Assembly: GCA_963775275.1 (NCBI GenBank)
Contig: CAVZII010000005.1
Coordinates: 868,001 to 932,000, forward strand
Reading direction: 5' to 3'
Source: JANWHQ01 sp963775275
GTDB lineage: Bacteria > Pseudomonadota > Alphaproteobacteria > Caulobacterales > Caulobacteraceae
DNA: 64,000 nt
Shown here: positions 8,006-15,265 of the stretch, piece after piece
Numbering within the stretch: the first letter of the stretch is position 1
Layout of the letters: every line of letters starts with the position of its first letter
Made by a program: the position numbers and the translations under genes
Notes under the pieces: generated by a model
Seen by the model: only the letters and a program-made list of their open reading frames with translations
What the model was told of the DNA's origin: nothing
Databases searched by the model: none

Positions 8006-8980
8006 TCAGCGTTTCGGATAGAGCTCGAACAGCACCTCGCGGCGGCCGAAGTCCAGGGTGACCGAATCGAAGGTCGAGAGCGCGTCCATGCCGATCAGGA
8101 TGGCGGGCTTGTCCACCAGGTCCCAGATCTGGAAGACGTGCAGGTCCGCGAAGGTCACCGAGATGTCGACCATGTGCACGTGGCCCAGCCTGAGAACCGG
8201 CAGGAGCGCGATCTCGCCGGGGATGGTCTTGCCGGTGACGCTGATGATCGGCACGTCGTAGAACTGGCCCTGGGGGAGCTTGAGCACCGCCAGCTGCTCC
8301 AGCGCCAGGTTGCCGATGGTGCGCTCGGCCCCGGAGTCCAGGAAGGCCGCGACCGGGATTCCGGCGAGATCGGCGTCCACGATGGTGAGCTGGCCGGCGC
8401 GCTGGCGCGCCCGCACGCGCGAGGTGAAGGGCGGCAGCGGGACGAAGCGCGAGCTCTCCACCGTCAGGCGCCGATCGCGGAAGTCGAGCTCGAGCCGCTG
8501 GTTGCGCAGCCGGTCGATCCCCAGGATCCCAGGCGCGCCGATCGCCGCCTGGGGCAGGGCGGGCAGGAGCACGTCCTTGTCCCGGCGGCCGCCGACCTGG
8601 AACTCGTCCGCGATGACGGTGGAGGTGGTCTCGGCGCCGGCCACGCCGTGCAGGGTGACGTTCGGCCCGGGCCGCAGACCCAGCTCGGCCGCCAGCTCGG
8701 TGGAGACCACCGACTGGTTCGCGCCGGTGTCGACGACGAAGTAGCTCGGCCCCTTGTCGTTGATCAGGACCGGCGCGGTCATGCGCCGGTAGGGATCGTC
8801 GGCGGTCTCGATCGTCTCGCCGGGAGCGGGCGCGCTGGGCTTGATCGCCGCCACGATCTGCGGGCCGTCGCCCCCGCCGATCTGGGCGGGATGGGTCGCG
8901 GCGCGGGCGAGGGCTGGCCAGGCGAGGCCGAGGCCCAGGGCCGCAAATAGCCGCCGACGATCGTGAAACGTCTCCGCCAT
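8006..8980 (-). CDS. Exported retropepsin-like aspartyl protease family protein
   Basis: 324 aa. The N-terminus DRRRLFAALGLGLAWPALARA is a signal peptide with a twin-arginine-like RR. Two retropepsin-type half-domains follow, each with a catalytic-like motif: VVDTGANQSVVS (residues ~83-94) and AFLDSGAERTIG (~213-224). Each is followed by a LGID/LIGMD hydrophobic strand, so the protein could form its own two-lobed active site, unlike homodimeric viral enzymes. Likely periplasmic. Substrate unknown. The upstream DNA belongs to a truncated insertion sequence, so the native promoter region may have been lost. Confidence 0.85.
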   Translation of the reverse strand: MAETFHDRRRLFAALGLGLAWPALARAATHPAQIGGGDGPQIVAAIKPSAPAPGETIETADDPYRRMTAPVLINDKGPSYFVVDTGANQSVVSTELAAELGLRPGPNVTLHGVAGAETTSTVIADEFQVGGRRDKDVLLPALPQAAIGAPGILGIDRLRNQRLELDFRDRRLTVESSRFVPLPPFTSRVRARQRAGQLTIVDADLAGIPVAAFLDSGAERTIGNLALEQLAVLKLPQGQFYDVPIISVTGKTIPGEIALLPVLRLGHVHMVDISVTFADLHVFQIWDLVDKPAILIGMDALSTFDSVTLDFGRREVLFELYPKR

Positions 8981-9017
8981 TCGCCGGAACCTGTCCTCTC
9001 CCCACGCGACCTTCGCC

Positions 9018-9832
9018 GGCCAGGGCCAGCTCCTTGGGCAGGCGATCCTGCAGCGTGCCGAAGGCTCGCTCCGAGCGTCCGCGGGCCTGGGGCGAGTAGG
9101 CGGCGATGTGCTCGATGCCGAGCTGGGCCAGGGCCCGGCCGACCTGGGTCAGGGCCGTCCTGGAGACCTTCGCGCCGGCCTCGGGGGTGTGGAAGTAGTG
9201 GCTGCCCCGGTCGGTGTAGAAGCTGCAGAACAGACCGTGACGGGCGATCACCTCGGCCAGGCCGCGAAAGCTGGACGCCGTGCCCTCCTCGTCGACCAGG
9301 AAGGCCGAGTAGATCGCGCTGGTGGCGTCGTCCATGGTGACCACCAGGTCGTGCTTGCAGAGCCCGCCAGCCAGCCAGGCGTGGGTCGAGGCGTCCTGGT
9401 GCAGCATCATGCCCACCATCGGCCGGCGCGGACGCTTCTTGCGATGCGCCGAGCGCTTCCTCGCCGGGCGCACCAGCCCCGACCGCTGCAGCCAGACCTT
9501 GGTCACCGTATAGCCTAGCTTGTAGTCGTGCCGCTTCACCAGCTGCTCGTGGAAGTGCTTCACCGTGAACTCGCCGTAGTGGGCCCGGTAGAGCCCCAGC
9601 ATCCGCTCGATCTCCGCCATCGGAGCCCGCCGGCTCGACGGCCGCAGGCGACGATCGGCCAGCCCCGCAGGTCCTCGTCGTGCAGCCGGTCGCGCCAGCG
9701 ACGGAACGTCCGGTCGCTGACCCCCAGCATCTCCGCCGCCGCCTCCTGGCCAAGCTCGCCTCGCTCGTGTCGTCCAAGCAGGTCCTCGAAACGCATCCTT
9801 CGTATGCCCTCGTTGATGCGCGCCCGGTCCAT
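9018..9832 (-). pseudogene. Truncated, frameshifted ISNCY-type transposase
   Basis: The N-terminal HTH (LGVSDRTFRRWRDRLHDEDLRG) and most of an integrase-like DDE core are present: MLHQDASTHAWLAG, VVTMDDATSAIYSAFLVDEEG, FYTDRGSHYF, GIEHIAAYSPQARGRSERAFGTLQDRLPKEL. Homology stops at about KELALAG; everything C-terminal is gone. The frame also breaks at RG|LADRRL, where a coding-strand G run (plus CCCC at 9663-9666) is one base short. The element can no longer transpose by itself. Confidence 0.8.
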
Positions 9833-9906
9833 CCCAGCCCCTCGTTCCAGAGGCCACACAAACCGGACACTTCACGAGCTACAAACTCCGGACACTTCAC
9901 GAGCTA
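9018..9906 (-). mobile_element. Remnant of an ISNCY-type insertion sequence
   Basis: The 5' end of the element survives. The 19-mer CCGGACACTTCACGAGCTA occurs twice with a 25-base period (9863-9881 and 9888-9906) just upstream of the transposase start, as expected for terminal transposase-binding repeats. The opposite end is missing; the transposase homology runs out at about 9018, 38 bases before the protease start codon. No target-site duplication can be identified. Confidence 0.65.
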
Positions 9907-10005
9907 GCCACATTAGCAGCCGTCCGGGGGCGCACAATCAGGCGAGGCCGGCTATGATGGGAGATGACGCTCCCGAATCAGACATCTGCGCGCCTTCCGC
10001 GCGGC

Positions 10006-10080
10006 GAGCCGGGTCCCACTTTCCCTGAAGGCGCGCGCGCGCGAAAATTGAGCCGGGTCCCACCTCGCCTGAAGGCGCGC
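10006..10080 (+). repeat. 31-bp tandem duplication upstream of the HAD gene
   Basis: GAGCCGGGTCCCAC-TTTCCC-TGAAGGCGCGC (10006-10036) recurs at 10050-10080 with three mismatches, period 44 bases, separated by a GC-alternating stretch and AAAATT. The second copy sits where the start codon of the HAD gene should be. Confidence 0.7.
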
Positions 10081-10805
10081 CGCGCGCGATCCTGTTCGAC
10101 CTCGACGAGACGATCCTCAGCTTCGGACATCGGCCCGATCAGCTGCGCCAGACGGTGGAGGTCTTCGCCGACGAACTGGCTCCCCTTGCGCCGGAGGACG
10201 TCCTGGAGACGCTCGAGGCGCACTACACCGCCTTCTGGGGCGACGCCGAGCGGCACCGCGAGTGGCGGGCCCGACCGCTGGTGGAGTCGCGCCGCTTCAT
10301 CGCCGCCCAGGCTTTCGAGGTCCTGAGAGCCCAGGGCGCGGCGCACCTCGGCGAGGCGATGGCGCACCGGCTGGGCGAGCACTTCCATAGCCGACGCGAA
10401 GGGTTCTGCCGGCTGTTCCCCGGCGCCTGCGCGGCGCTGGACGCGGTGCGCGCCAAGGGGATCCTGATGGGCCTGGTGACCAACGGCGTCAGCGCGAGCC
10501 AACGCGCCAAGCTCGCCCGCTTCGACCTGGAACGGCGGTTCGACCACATCCAGATCGAGGGCGAGCACGGCTTCGGCAAGCCCGAGCCCCGCGCCTATGC
10601 GCACGCGATGGCGGCGCTGGACGTAGAGGCCCACGAGACCTGGATGGTGGGCGACAACCTGGAATGGGAGGTGGCGGCGCCGCAAAGGCTCGGCATCTTC
10701 GCGGTCTGGCACGACGGCTACCGCCAGGGCCTGCCTGCGCAAAGCACGGTGAGGCCGGACCTGATCGTCCACCGCATCAGCGAGCTTCTGGAGCATCTGC
10801 CATGA
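10047..10805 (+). CDS. HAD-superfamily hydrolase, start codon unclear
   Basis: A HAD phosphatase with motif I ILFDLDETIL (nucleophile Asp at codon ~10098), motif II LVTNGVS, Lys in FGKPEPRAY and motif III MVGDNLEWEV; cap domain between. Similar to YjjG/phosphoglycolate-phosphatase-like enzymes acting on small phosphoesters in the cytosol. No ATG/GTG/TTG lies in frame before motif I. Only an ATT at 10047 or a start after motif I (GTG 10155) is available. The expected start (before PRAILFDLD) lies in a 31-bp repeat. If the A4 run at 10044-10047 were A5, the frame would join an ATG at 9964. Overlaps the next gene by ATGA. Confidence 0.75.
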   Translation: MEPGPTSPEGAPRAILFDLDETILSFGHRPDQLRQTVEVFADELAPLAPEDVLETLEAHYTAFWGDAERHREWRARPLVESRRFIAAQAFEVLRAQGAAHLGEAMAHRLGEHFHSRREGFCRLFPGACAALDAVRAKGILMGLVTNGVSASQRAKLARFDLERRFDHIQIEGEHGFGKPEPRAYAHAMAALDVEAHETWMVGDNLEWEVAAPQRLGIFAVWHDGYRQGLPAQSTVRPDLIVHRISELLEHLP

Positions 10806-11185
10806 GACACGCGGCCTGTTCGTGCGGCGCCCTGACCGCCGCCTGCGAAGGCGAGCCGGTGCGGATCTCGGTCTGCCACTGCCTGGACTGCCAGAGACGC
10901 ACGGGCAGCGCCTTCGGCGCGGCCGCCTTCTTCCCGGTCGAGACGGTGAGGACGGCCGGCCAGAGCACGGTCTACGAGCGCAAGGGCGACTCGGGCGGAA
11001 CGATCCGGTTCCACTTCTGCCCCAGATGCGGGACCTCTGTCTTCTGGTCGCGGGACACCCGGCCCGAGGTGTTGGGGGTGGCGATCGGCGCCTTCGCGGA
11101 CCCAGGCTTCCCCACGCCGGACAAGGAGGTCTATCGCGAGCGCAGCCACGCCTGGGCCTTCCTGGACCTGCCGGGCCAGGAGTAG
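10802..11185 (+). CDS. GFA / CENP-V family zinc-binding protein
   Basis: 127 aa with the complete Cys pattern of the glutathione-dependent formaldehyde-activating (GFA) fold: CSCG at residues 6-9, CHCLDC at ~25-30 and CPRCGTSVF near the middle. Two structural/catalytic zinc sites are therefore expected. The family is named for S-hydroxymethylglutathione synthesis, but that activity is disputed and most members are uncharacterised. Translationally coupled to the HAD gene through an ATGA overlap. Likely cytosolic. Confidence 0.88.
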   Translation: MRHAACSCGALTAACEGEPVRISVCHCLDCQRRTGSAFGAAAFFPVETVRTAGQSTVYERKGDSGGTIRFHFCPRCGTSVFWSRDTRPEVLGVAIGAFADPGFPTPDKEVYRERSHAWAFLDLPGQE

Positions 11186-11207
11186 TGAGGCCTTGCGGTT
11201 CCTGCGA

Positions 11208-11230
11208 CTTATACGCATATTTCGAATAAG
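11208..11230 (+). promoter_or_regulatory. Candidate operator of the toxin-antitoxin operon
   Basis: An AT-rich dyad, CTTATACG-N7-CGAATAAG (7 of 8 arm positions paired), 9 bases ahead of the antitoxin ATG. Phd/YefM antitoxins bind such palindromes over their own promoter; this one would cover it. Inferred from position and symmetry only. Confidence 0.45.
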
Positions 11231-11239
11231 TGTAGGGAT

Positions 11240-11503
11240 ATGGCGATGCGAACCTTCTCCACAGTGCAGTTGCTGAGGGACTTGAAGTCCGTCACCCATG
11301 CGGCGGCGCGCGAGCCCGTCGCGATCACCCAGCACCGCAAGCCGAGGTTCGTCCTGATGGCGGTGGAGGACTATCAAAGGCTCGCGTCGCCGGGGGCCGA
11401 TCCCAGGCGCGCCTACAGAACCGAGGACGCGCCTTCGGAGATCACGGGCCTTTTCGAGGCGGCGCTGACCGAGCTGGCGGACCGGGATCCGCATGCCGAG
11501 TGA
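11240..11503 (+). CDS. Phd/YefM-family antitoxin
   Basis: 87 aa with the Phd/YefM N-terminal DNA-binding domain: FSTVQLLRDLKSVTHAAAREPVAITQHRKPRFVLMAVEDYQRL. The C-terminal third (DAPSEITGLFEAALTELADRD) would be the toxin-wrapping helix. The gene overlaps the following toxin gene by 11 bases, the usual antitoxin-first order. It should neutralise the toxin and autorepress through the dyad just upstream. A second ATG six bases in (MRTFST) is equally possible. Confidence 0.85.
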   Translation: MAMRTFSTVQLLRDLKSVTHAAAREPVAITQHRKPRFVLMAVEDYQRLASPGADPRRAYRTEDAPSEITGLFEAALTELADRDPHAE

Positions 11504-11843
11504 GCCGCCGCCGCAAGGCTCGATCATCGAATATCCATACCTCTGGCTCCGCCAGGCCGACGCAGGCGAAACTGAGGGGCGCAAGCCCAGACCCGTGTGT
11601 ATGGCGCTCCGGGTTCGCAACGAGGAGGCGGGCGAGCACCACCTGCTGCTGCTTCCGGTCTCCAGCCAGCCGCCCACCGACGACCAGCGCGCAATCGAAG
11701 TTCCGGAGACGGAACGGCGTCGGGCCGGCCTTTCCAAGTATCCGCGGGCCTGGGTCGTCACGAGCGAATTCAGCTACGATGTCGCGGAGCGGAGCTTCTA
11801 CCTCAATCCGAACGCTAGTGTGGTGGATCAGAAGTTCGCATGA
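11493..11843 (+). CDS. PemK/MazF-like toxin with repeat-derived C-terminus
   Basis: 116 aa. The start region GSIIEYPYLWLRQADAGETEGRKPRPVCMAL has the G-x-(V/I)-x-x-(Y)...(R/K)PRPV-like beginning of PemK/MazF-type proteins, and ERRRAGL...PRAWVVTSEF matches the later core. Such toxins are usually mRNA endonucleases. Its partner is the overlapping Phd gene. The last eight residues (SVVDQKFA) and the stop codon are encoded by a 166-bp dispersed repeat, so the native 3' end has been replaced. Whether activity survives is unknown; the core appears complete. Confidence 0.7.
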   Translation: MPSEPPPQGSIIEYPYLWLRQADAGETEGRKPRPVCMALRVRNEEAGEHHLLLLPVSSQPPTDDQRAIEVPETERRRAGLSKYPRAWVVTSEFSYDVAERSFYLNPNASVVDQKFA

Positions 11844-11980
11844 TGATGGCGGCGCCCTCGGCTGCGAACTTCTGATCCGTAAACCACACTAGAATCATAC
11901 ATTTGCTAGTGTCCTTATCGATTCCGAAGTTCGCCTCTGGCTTGCAAATGCGTTGGCGAACTTCGGAATCGGGACACTAG
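11815..11980 (+). repeat. Double-hairpin CTAG-bounded repeat, copy 1
   Basis: Two modules with one plan. Module 1 (11815-11892): outer stem CTAGTGTGGT/ACCACACTAG, a GTAA bulge, inner 16-bp stem GGATCAGAAGTTCGCA/TGCGAACTTCTGATCC, ~22-base loop. Module 2 (11906-11980): outer CTAGTGTCC/GGACACTAG, a TTAT bulge, inner 17-bp stem CGATTCCGAAGTTCGCC/GGCGAACTTCGGAATCG. A 13-base AT-rich linker joins them. 120 consecutive bases are identical to copy 2 at 54972-55136. The remainder up to the GST gene (11981-12149) shows nothing I recognise. Confidence 0.85.
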
Positions 11981-12149
11981 AGCCCTTGGTTCATTCGGTC
12001 GGTCGTTCTTGGGACGGATCGCCCGCGAGCTCCTGGAGACCCTGGGGCGACGACGCGGACGTGTGAACCGCACGTCGTAGTCGGGACCAGGTCCTCCTCG
12101 GCGAAGCCCTCTCTGGACTTCCGTGCTCGAACTCGGCGCAGGGCCCGCC

Positions 12150-12737
12150 ATGGCCCTGACGATCTACGGCTCCTCCCAGTCCCGGACCTTGCGCGTGCTC
12201 TGGATGGCCGAGGAGCTGGGCCTCGACTATGACCGCGCCCCCGCCGAATGGGATGATCAGGCGCTGAAGGCGCCGGCGTTCCTGGCGATCAATCCAGCCG
12301 GCCGGATCCCGGCCATCATGGAGGACGGGTTCGCCCTGTCGGAGTCGCTGGCGATCACCCTCTATCTCGCCAAGGCGCACGGCTCGCCGCTCTATCCGGC
12401 GAGCCTCGAGGACGAGGCGCGGACCTGGAGCTGGACGCTGTGGGCGACCTATGAGCTGGAAAGCTTCCTCAATCGCGACGCCCGCCGTCCTCCGCCGCCG
12501 CGCGACCTGGACCGGTGGGTCGCGCCGGCGCTGCGGCGCCTGGAGGACGCGCTGAAGGCCTCGCCCTGTCTGCTGGGCGAGGCCTTCTCGGCGGCCGACC
12601 TGAACGTGGCCTGCGTACTTTCGCCCTCGCGGACGAACCGGATCGATCTGGCGCCCTATCCGGCCGTCCGCGACTGGCTGGAGCGCTGTCGCGGACGGCC
12701 GGCCTGGATTCGGACCCGAGCGCTTCAGGCGGGCTGA
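12150..12737 (+). CDS. Glutathione S-transferase family protein
   Basis: 195 aa from MALTIYGSSQSRTLRV; an in-frame start nine codons earlier is less likely. The N-terminal thioredoxin-like domain shows NPAGRIPAIMEDGFALSESLAI, in which cis-Pro (RIPA) and the E-S glutathione-binding pair (SES) are conserved. The C-terminal helical domain follows (FSAADLNVACVL, the family's N-capping-box Asp). Likely cytosolic, conjugating or isomerising small electrophiles. Substrate unknown. Converges with, and overlaps by 13 bases, the acyltransferase gene. Confidence 0.88.
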   Translation: MALTIYGSSQSRTLRVLWMAEELGLDYDRAPAEWDDQALKAPAFLAINPAGRIPAIMEDGFALSESLAITLYLAKAHGSPLYPASLEDEARTWSWTLWATYELESFLNRDARRPPPPRDLDRWVAPALRRLEDALKASPCLLGEAFSAADLNVACVLSPSRTNRIDLAPYPAVRDWLERCRGRPAWIRTRALQAG

Positions 12738-13948
12738 GGCGCATACCGTACGCGGGTCCGCTCGGGTCGCCGGCGCCGGCCGTTGAGCACGGCGCCGATG
12801 AAGCTGTAGCGGACCAGGTAGCGGTAGCTCAGCAGCAGGATCGGCAGGGCGATCGCCAGCACGACGCCGAACTTGGCGAGGCCCGGCAGGTCGAGCGGCG
12901 CGAGGAGCATCTGCAGCAGGTACACCAGCGGCAGGTGCGCGATGTAGATCCAGTAGGACGCGTCCGACACGTACCGGATCGTCGGGCTCGGCCGATCGAG
13001 GAAGGCCAAAGCCGCCCCCACCGCCGCGAACGCCGTGCTCCAGATCGCCAGGGCGTAGGCGATGGCGAAGCCCAGGGTCGCCGCCGGCGAGTCCAGAGGC
13101 GTGATGCGGGCCGTGGGACCGGCGACGGTCAGGCAGATGGCGATCGAGGCTGCGGCGATCACGAGATCCAGCGGCCAGCGGCGGCGCAGCATCGGCAGAA
13201 GCGTCTCCTTGCGCCGCTCGATCAGCCAGCCGAGGCCGAAGGCCATGGCGAAGACCAGGGCCGAGGCGGGCGGCGGGATCAGGGACTGGTCGGGCGTGGG
13301 CACGCCGAACCACGCGGTCCAGTGCGGAGTCAGGTAGAGGGCGACCGCCACCGGCGCGCCGATGACGAAGGCCGAGAACGGCGTGGCGATCAGGGCCGCC
13401 ACCAGGGCGTCGACGGCGCCGCGCAGGCGCTGGCGCCGGTCGATCAGCGCCACCAAGCCGCGCACGGACAAGGCGACGACATAGAGCAGGAGCAGCACAT
13501 AGAGGAACCACAGGTGCGTCAGGGGCACGGCGAGGAACGGCCTGCCCCCGGCGGGCGGCGGCGGCGTAAGCGGCATGGCGCCCGGCGTCATGTGGCTGAT
13601 GGTCCAGATCCACATGCCCGCCAGCGCGGCCATGACGATCGGCCAGCCCACGATGAGCGGGACCGCGATGCGGACCAGCCGGTTCTTGACGAAGCCGCCG
13701 AAGCCGCGCCGGTGCAGCATCATCCGGGCGAAGAAGCCCGCGATCAGGAAGAAGGCGGTCATGCGGAAGACGTGGATGACGAAGAAGACGATCGCGAGCG
13801 CGGGGCTCGGCGAGGCGTCGGCGACCGGGGCGGCGATGAGCGGCGGGAGGCCGGGCAGATAGGCCAAGGTCGCGTGAAGGACGACGCCGGCGAGGAGCGC
13901 GATCGCGCGCACGGCGTCCATGGCATGGAGCCGGTCTTGCGGCTGCAT
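12725..13948 (-). CDS. Acyltransferase-3 / OpgC-like integral membrane protein
   Basis: 407 aa from MQPQDRLHAMDAVRAIALLAGVVLHA, with about ten hydrophobic helices. The start has the acyltransferase-3 signature (R-x-x-A-x-D-x-x-R-x-x-A; conserved His in VVLHATLAYLPG) and the family's second part FRMTAFFLIAGFFARMML. Closest in style to OpgC/MdoC, which succinylates periplasmic glucans, or exopolysaccharide O-acyltransferases. Moves acyl groups across or onto glycans at the inner membrane. Acceptor unknown. Monocistronic as far as the sequence shows. Confidence 0.85.
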   Translation of the reverse strand: MQPQDRLHAMDAVRAIALLAGVVLHATLAYLPGLPPLIAAPVADASPSPALAIVFFVIHVFRMTAFFLIAGFFARMMLHRRGFGGFVKNRLVRIAVPLIVGWPIVMAALAGMWIWTISHMTPGAMPLTPPPPAGGRPFLAVPLTHLWFLYVLLLLYVVALSVRGLVALIDRRQRLRGAVDALVAALIATPFSAFVIGAPVAVALYLTPHWTAWFGVPTPDQSLIPPPASALVFAMAFGLGWLIERRKETLLPMLRRRWPLDLVIAAASIAICLTVAGPTARITPLDSPAATLGFAIAYALAIWSTAFAAVGAALAFLDRPSPTIRYVSDASYWIYIAHLPLVYLLQMLLAPLDLPGLAKFGVVLAIALPILLLSYRYLVRYSFIGAVLNGRRRRPERTRVRYAPQPA

Positions 13949-14124
13949 GGCGGTTCTCCGATTCGGATTGAGGGTTGGATAAGGCCGCACGCCGACCACC
14001 CACGCGCACGGCGCGCAGGGAAACCAGAGAGAGAGGAGACTGGAGGTCGGCGCGGACCCCGATCAGGGAGAGCGCCTTCAGGACGGCGCGGCAGGCGCCG
14101 CGGGTCCCTTGGGGCGCGACCCGA

Positions 14125-14457
14125 TCAGGAGGATTCGTCGGGCGGTCCGCGTTCCTTGGGGTCCGGCTCGATCAGACGGCTGATGGCGTCGAGGTAGCTG
14201 ACGAAGGCCTTGCGGCCCTCGCGAGTGATCCGCACGCGGGTCAAGGGCTTGCGGCCTTCGAACGTCTTGTCGATGACCACGTACCCGGCCTCCTCGAGCT
14301 TCCTGAGATGGACCGACAGGTTGCCGTCGGTGGCGCCCAGGCGCTCCTTGATCGTGTTGAAATCCGCGACGTAGACGCCGGCGAGGTAGGCCATGACGCC
14401 AAGCCTCAGGCGGCCGTGGATCACCTCGTCGATCCGGTTGATGTCGAAGTCGTCCAT
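14125..14457 (-). CDS. Small winged-helix transcriptional regulator
   Basis: 110 aa: DINRIDEVIHGRLRLGVMAYLAG, then a helix-turn-helix (FNTIKERLGATDGNLSVHLRKLEEAGYVV) and a basic wing (GRKPLTRVRITREGRKAF). This is the compact MarR/ArsR-like 'transcriptional regulator' common beside small membrane proteins in Caulobacterales. No Cys or other ligand-binding feature is visible. It follows the membrane-protein gene by 37 bases on the same strand, and a strong dyad precedes that gene, which suggests autoregulation of the pair. Confidence 0.87.
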   Translation of the reverse strand: MDDFDINRIDEVIHGRLRLGVMAYLAGVYVADFNTIKERLGATDGNLSVHLRKLEEAGYVVIDKTFEGRKPLTRVRITREGRKAFVSYLDAISRLIEPDPKERGPPDESS

Positions 14458-14494
14458 GACGTGGACCCGGTTCAGCCGCTCGTCGTCGTTCCGG

Positions 14495-15112
14495 TCAGGC
14501 GGTCGCCCGGGGGCGCATCACGATCACCAGGCCGGGGCCGGAGATCCAGACGATGAGTCCCAGCCCGCAGACGAGGAGCACATCCCAGGTCGAGACGAAG
14601 AACGCGTTGGCGACAGCGGTGAGGTAGCTGCCCAGGGCGACGAGGAGCCAGCCCTTGCGCGGCCTCAGAATGGCGGCGACCCACCAGGCCGCGCCGTAGA
14701 GGGAGAAGCAGACGCAGGTCCAGACCTGCCACATCTTGGGCTCGTGCAGGCGGGCGCCGGCGATGAAGATCACCGCGAGGATGGACAGGGTCGTCAGGCC
14801 GATCCCCGACCAGCCCGCCAGCGCCGCCAGCGCCCTCGGCGACTCCACCTTGGGGGCGCGGAAGATGAAGGCGAGGAGGATCGCGACCGGGACGTAGACG
14901 ATCGTCGACCAGATGCTGACCCAGCCGGTCTGGTCCTCGGGGATCCAATGGACGAATCCCCGCAGCGACGCCCAGACCGGGATCAGCGGGACCCCGAAGA
15001 TCAGGCCGGCGGCGAACAGCTGGGCGCCGACGGCGCGCGGCAGCGGTCCCTCGTCCAGGGCAAGGGCCTTGAGGAAGGCCACGTCGTCGCGGAGGGTCTG
15101 GATGTCGGTCAC
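14495..15112 (-). CDS. Multi-pass membrane protein paired with a wHTH regulator
   Basis: 205 aa with about six predicted membrane helices (e.g. LFAAGLIFGVPLIPVWASL, IVYVPVAILLAFIF, VLLVCGLGLIVWISGPGLVIVM) after a short hydrophilic N-terminus. I cannot assign a family function. It is the first gene of a two-gene operon with the wHTH regulator; the arrangement suggests a membrane-related physiological response controlled by that regulator. Confidence 0.7.
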   Translation of the reverse strand: MTDIQTLRDDVAFLKALALDEGPLPRAVGAQLFAAGLIFGVPLIPVWASLRGFVHWIPEDQTGWVSIWSTIVYVPVAILLAFIFRAPKVESPRALAALAGWSGIGLTTLSILAVIFIAGARLHEPKMWQVWTCVCFSLYGAAWWVAAILRPRKGWLLVALGSYLTAVANAFFVSTWDVLLVCGLGLIVWISGPGLVIVMRPRATA

Positions 15113-15146
15113 GGCAGGTCCCCAGGGTTGTCGATCAGGGTCATAG

Positions 15147-15177
15147 TCAAAGAGCTTTAAAATGTAAAGTGCTTTGA
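15147..15177 (-). promoter_or_regulatory. Dyad operator upstream of the membrane protein/wHTH operon
   Basis: TCAAAGAGCTTTA and TAAAGTGCTTTGA form a 13-bp-armed inverted repeat (11 of 13 paired) around a 5-base centre. It is unusually AT-rich for this genome and lies 34 bases ahead of the ATG. A fitting binding site for the winged-helix regulator encoded in the operon; inferred. Confidence 0.55.
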
Positions 15178-15265
15178 TCGTGGCCGGAATGACAGGGTTC
15201 CATCGATGGGCTTAACGTGAGTCCGGCGGACGGCCGCGAAGGCCGCAGAACCAGGGAGGAAGGCC

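Noticed and set aside
12515..14197. 560-codon open frame on the plus strand opposite the acyltransferase
   Set aside because: Its protein is Arg/Gly/Asp low-complexity from the antisense of a high-GC gene; the opposite strand encodes a clear multi-helix acyltransferase. Many similar long antisense frames occur across the window.
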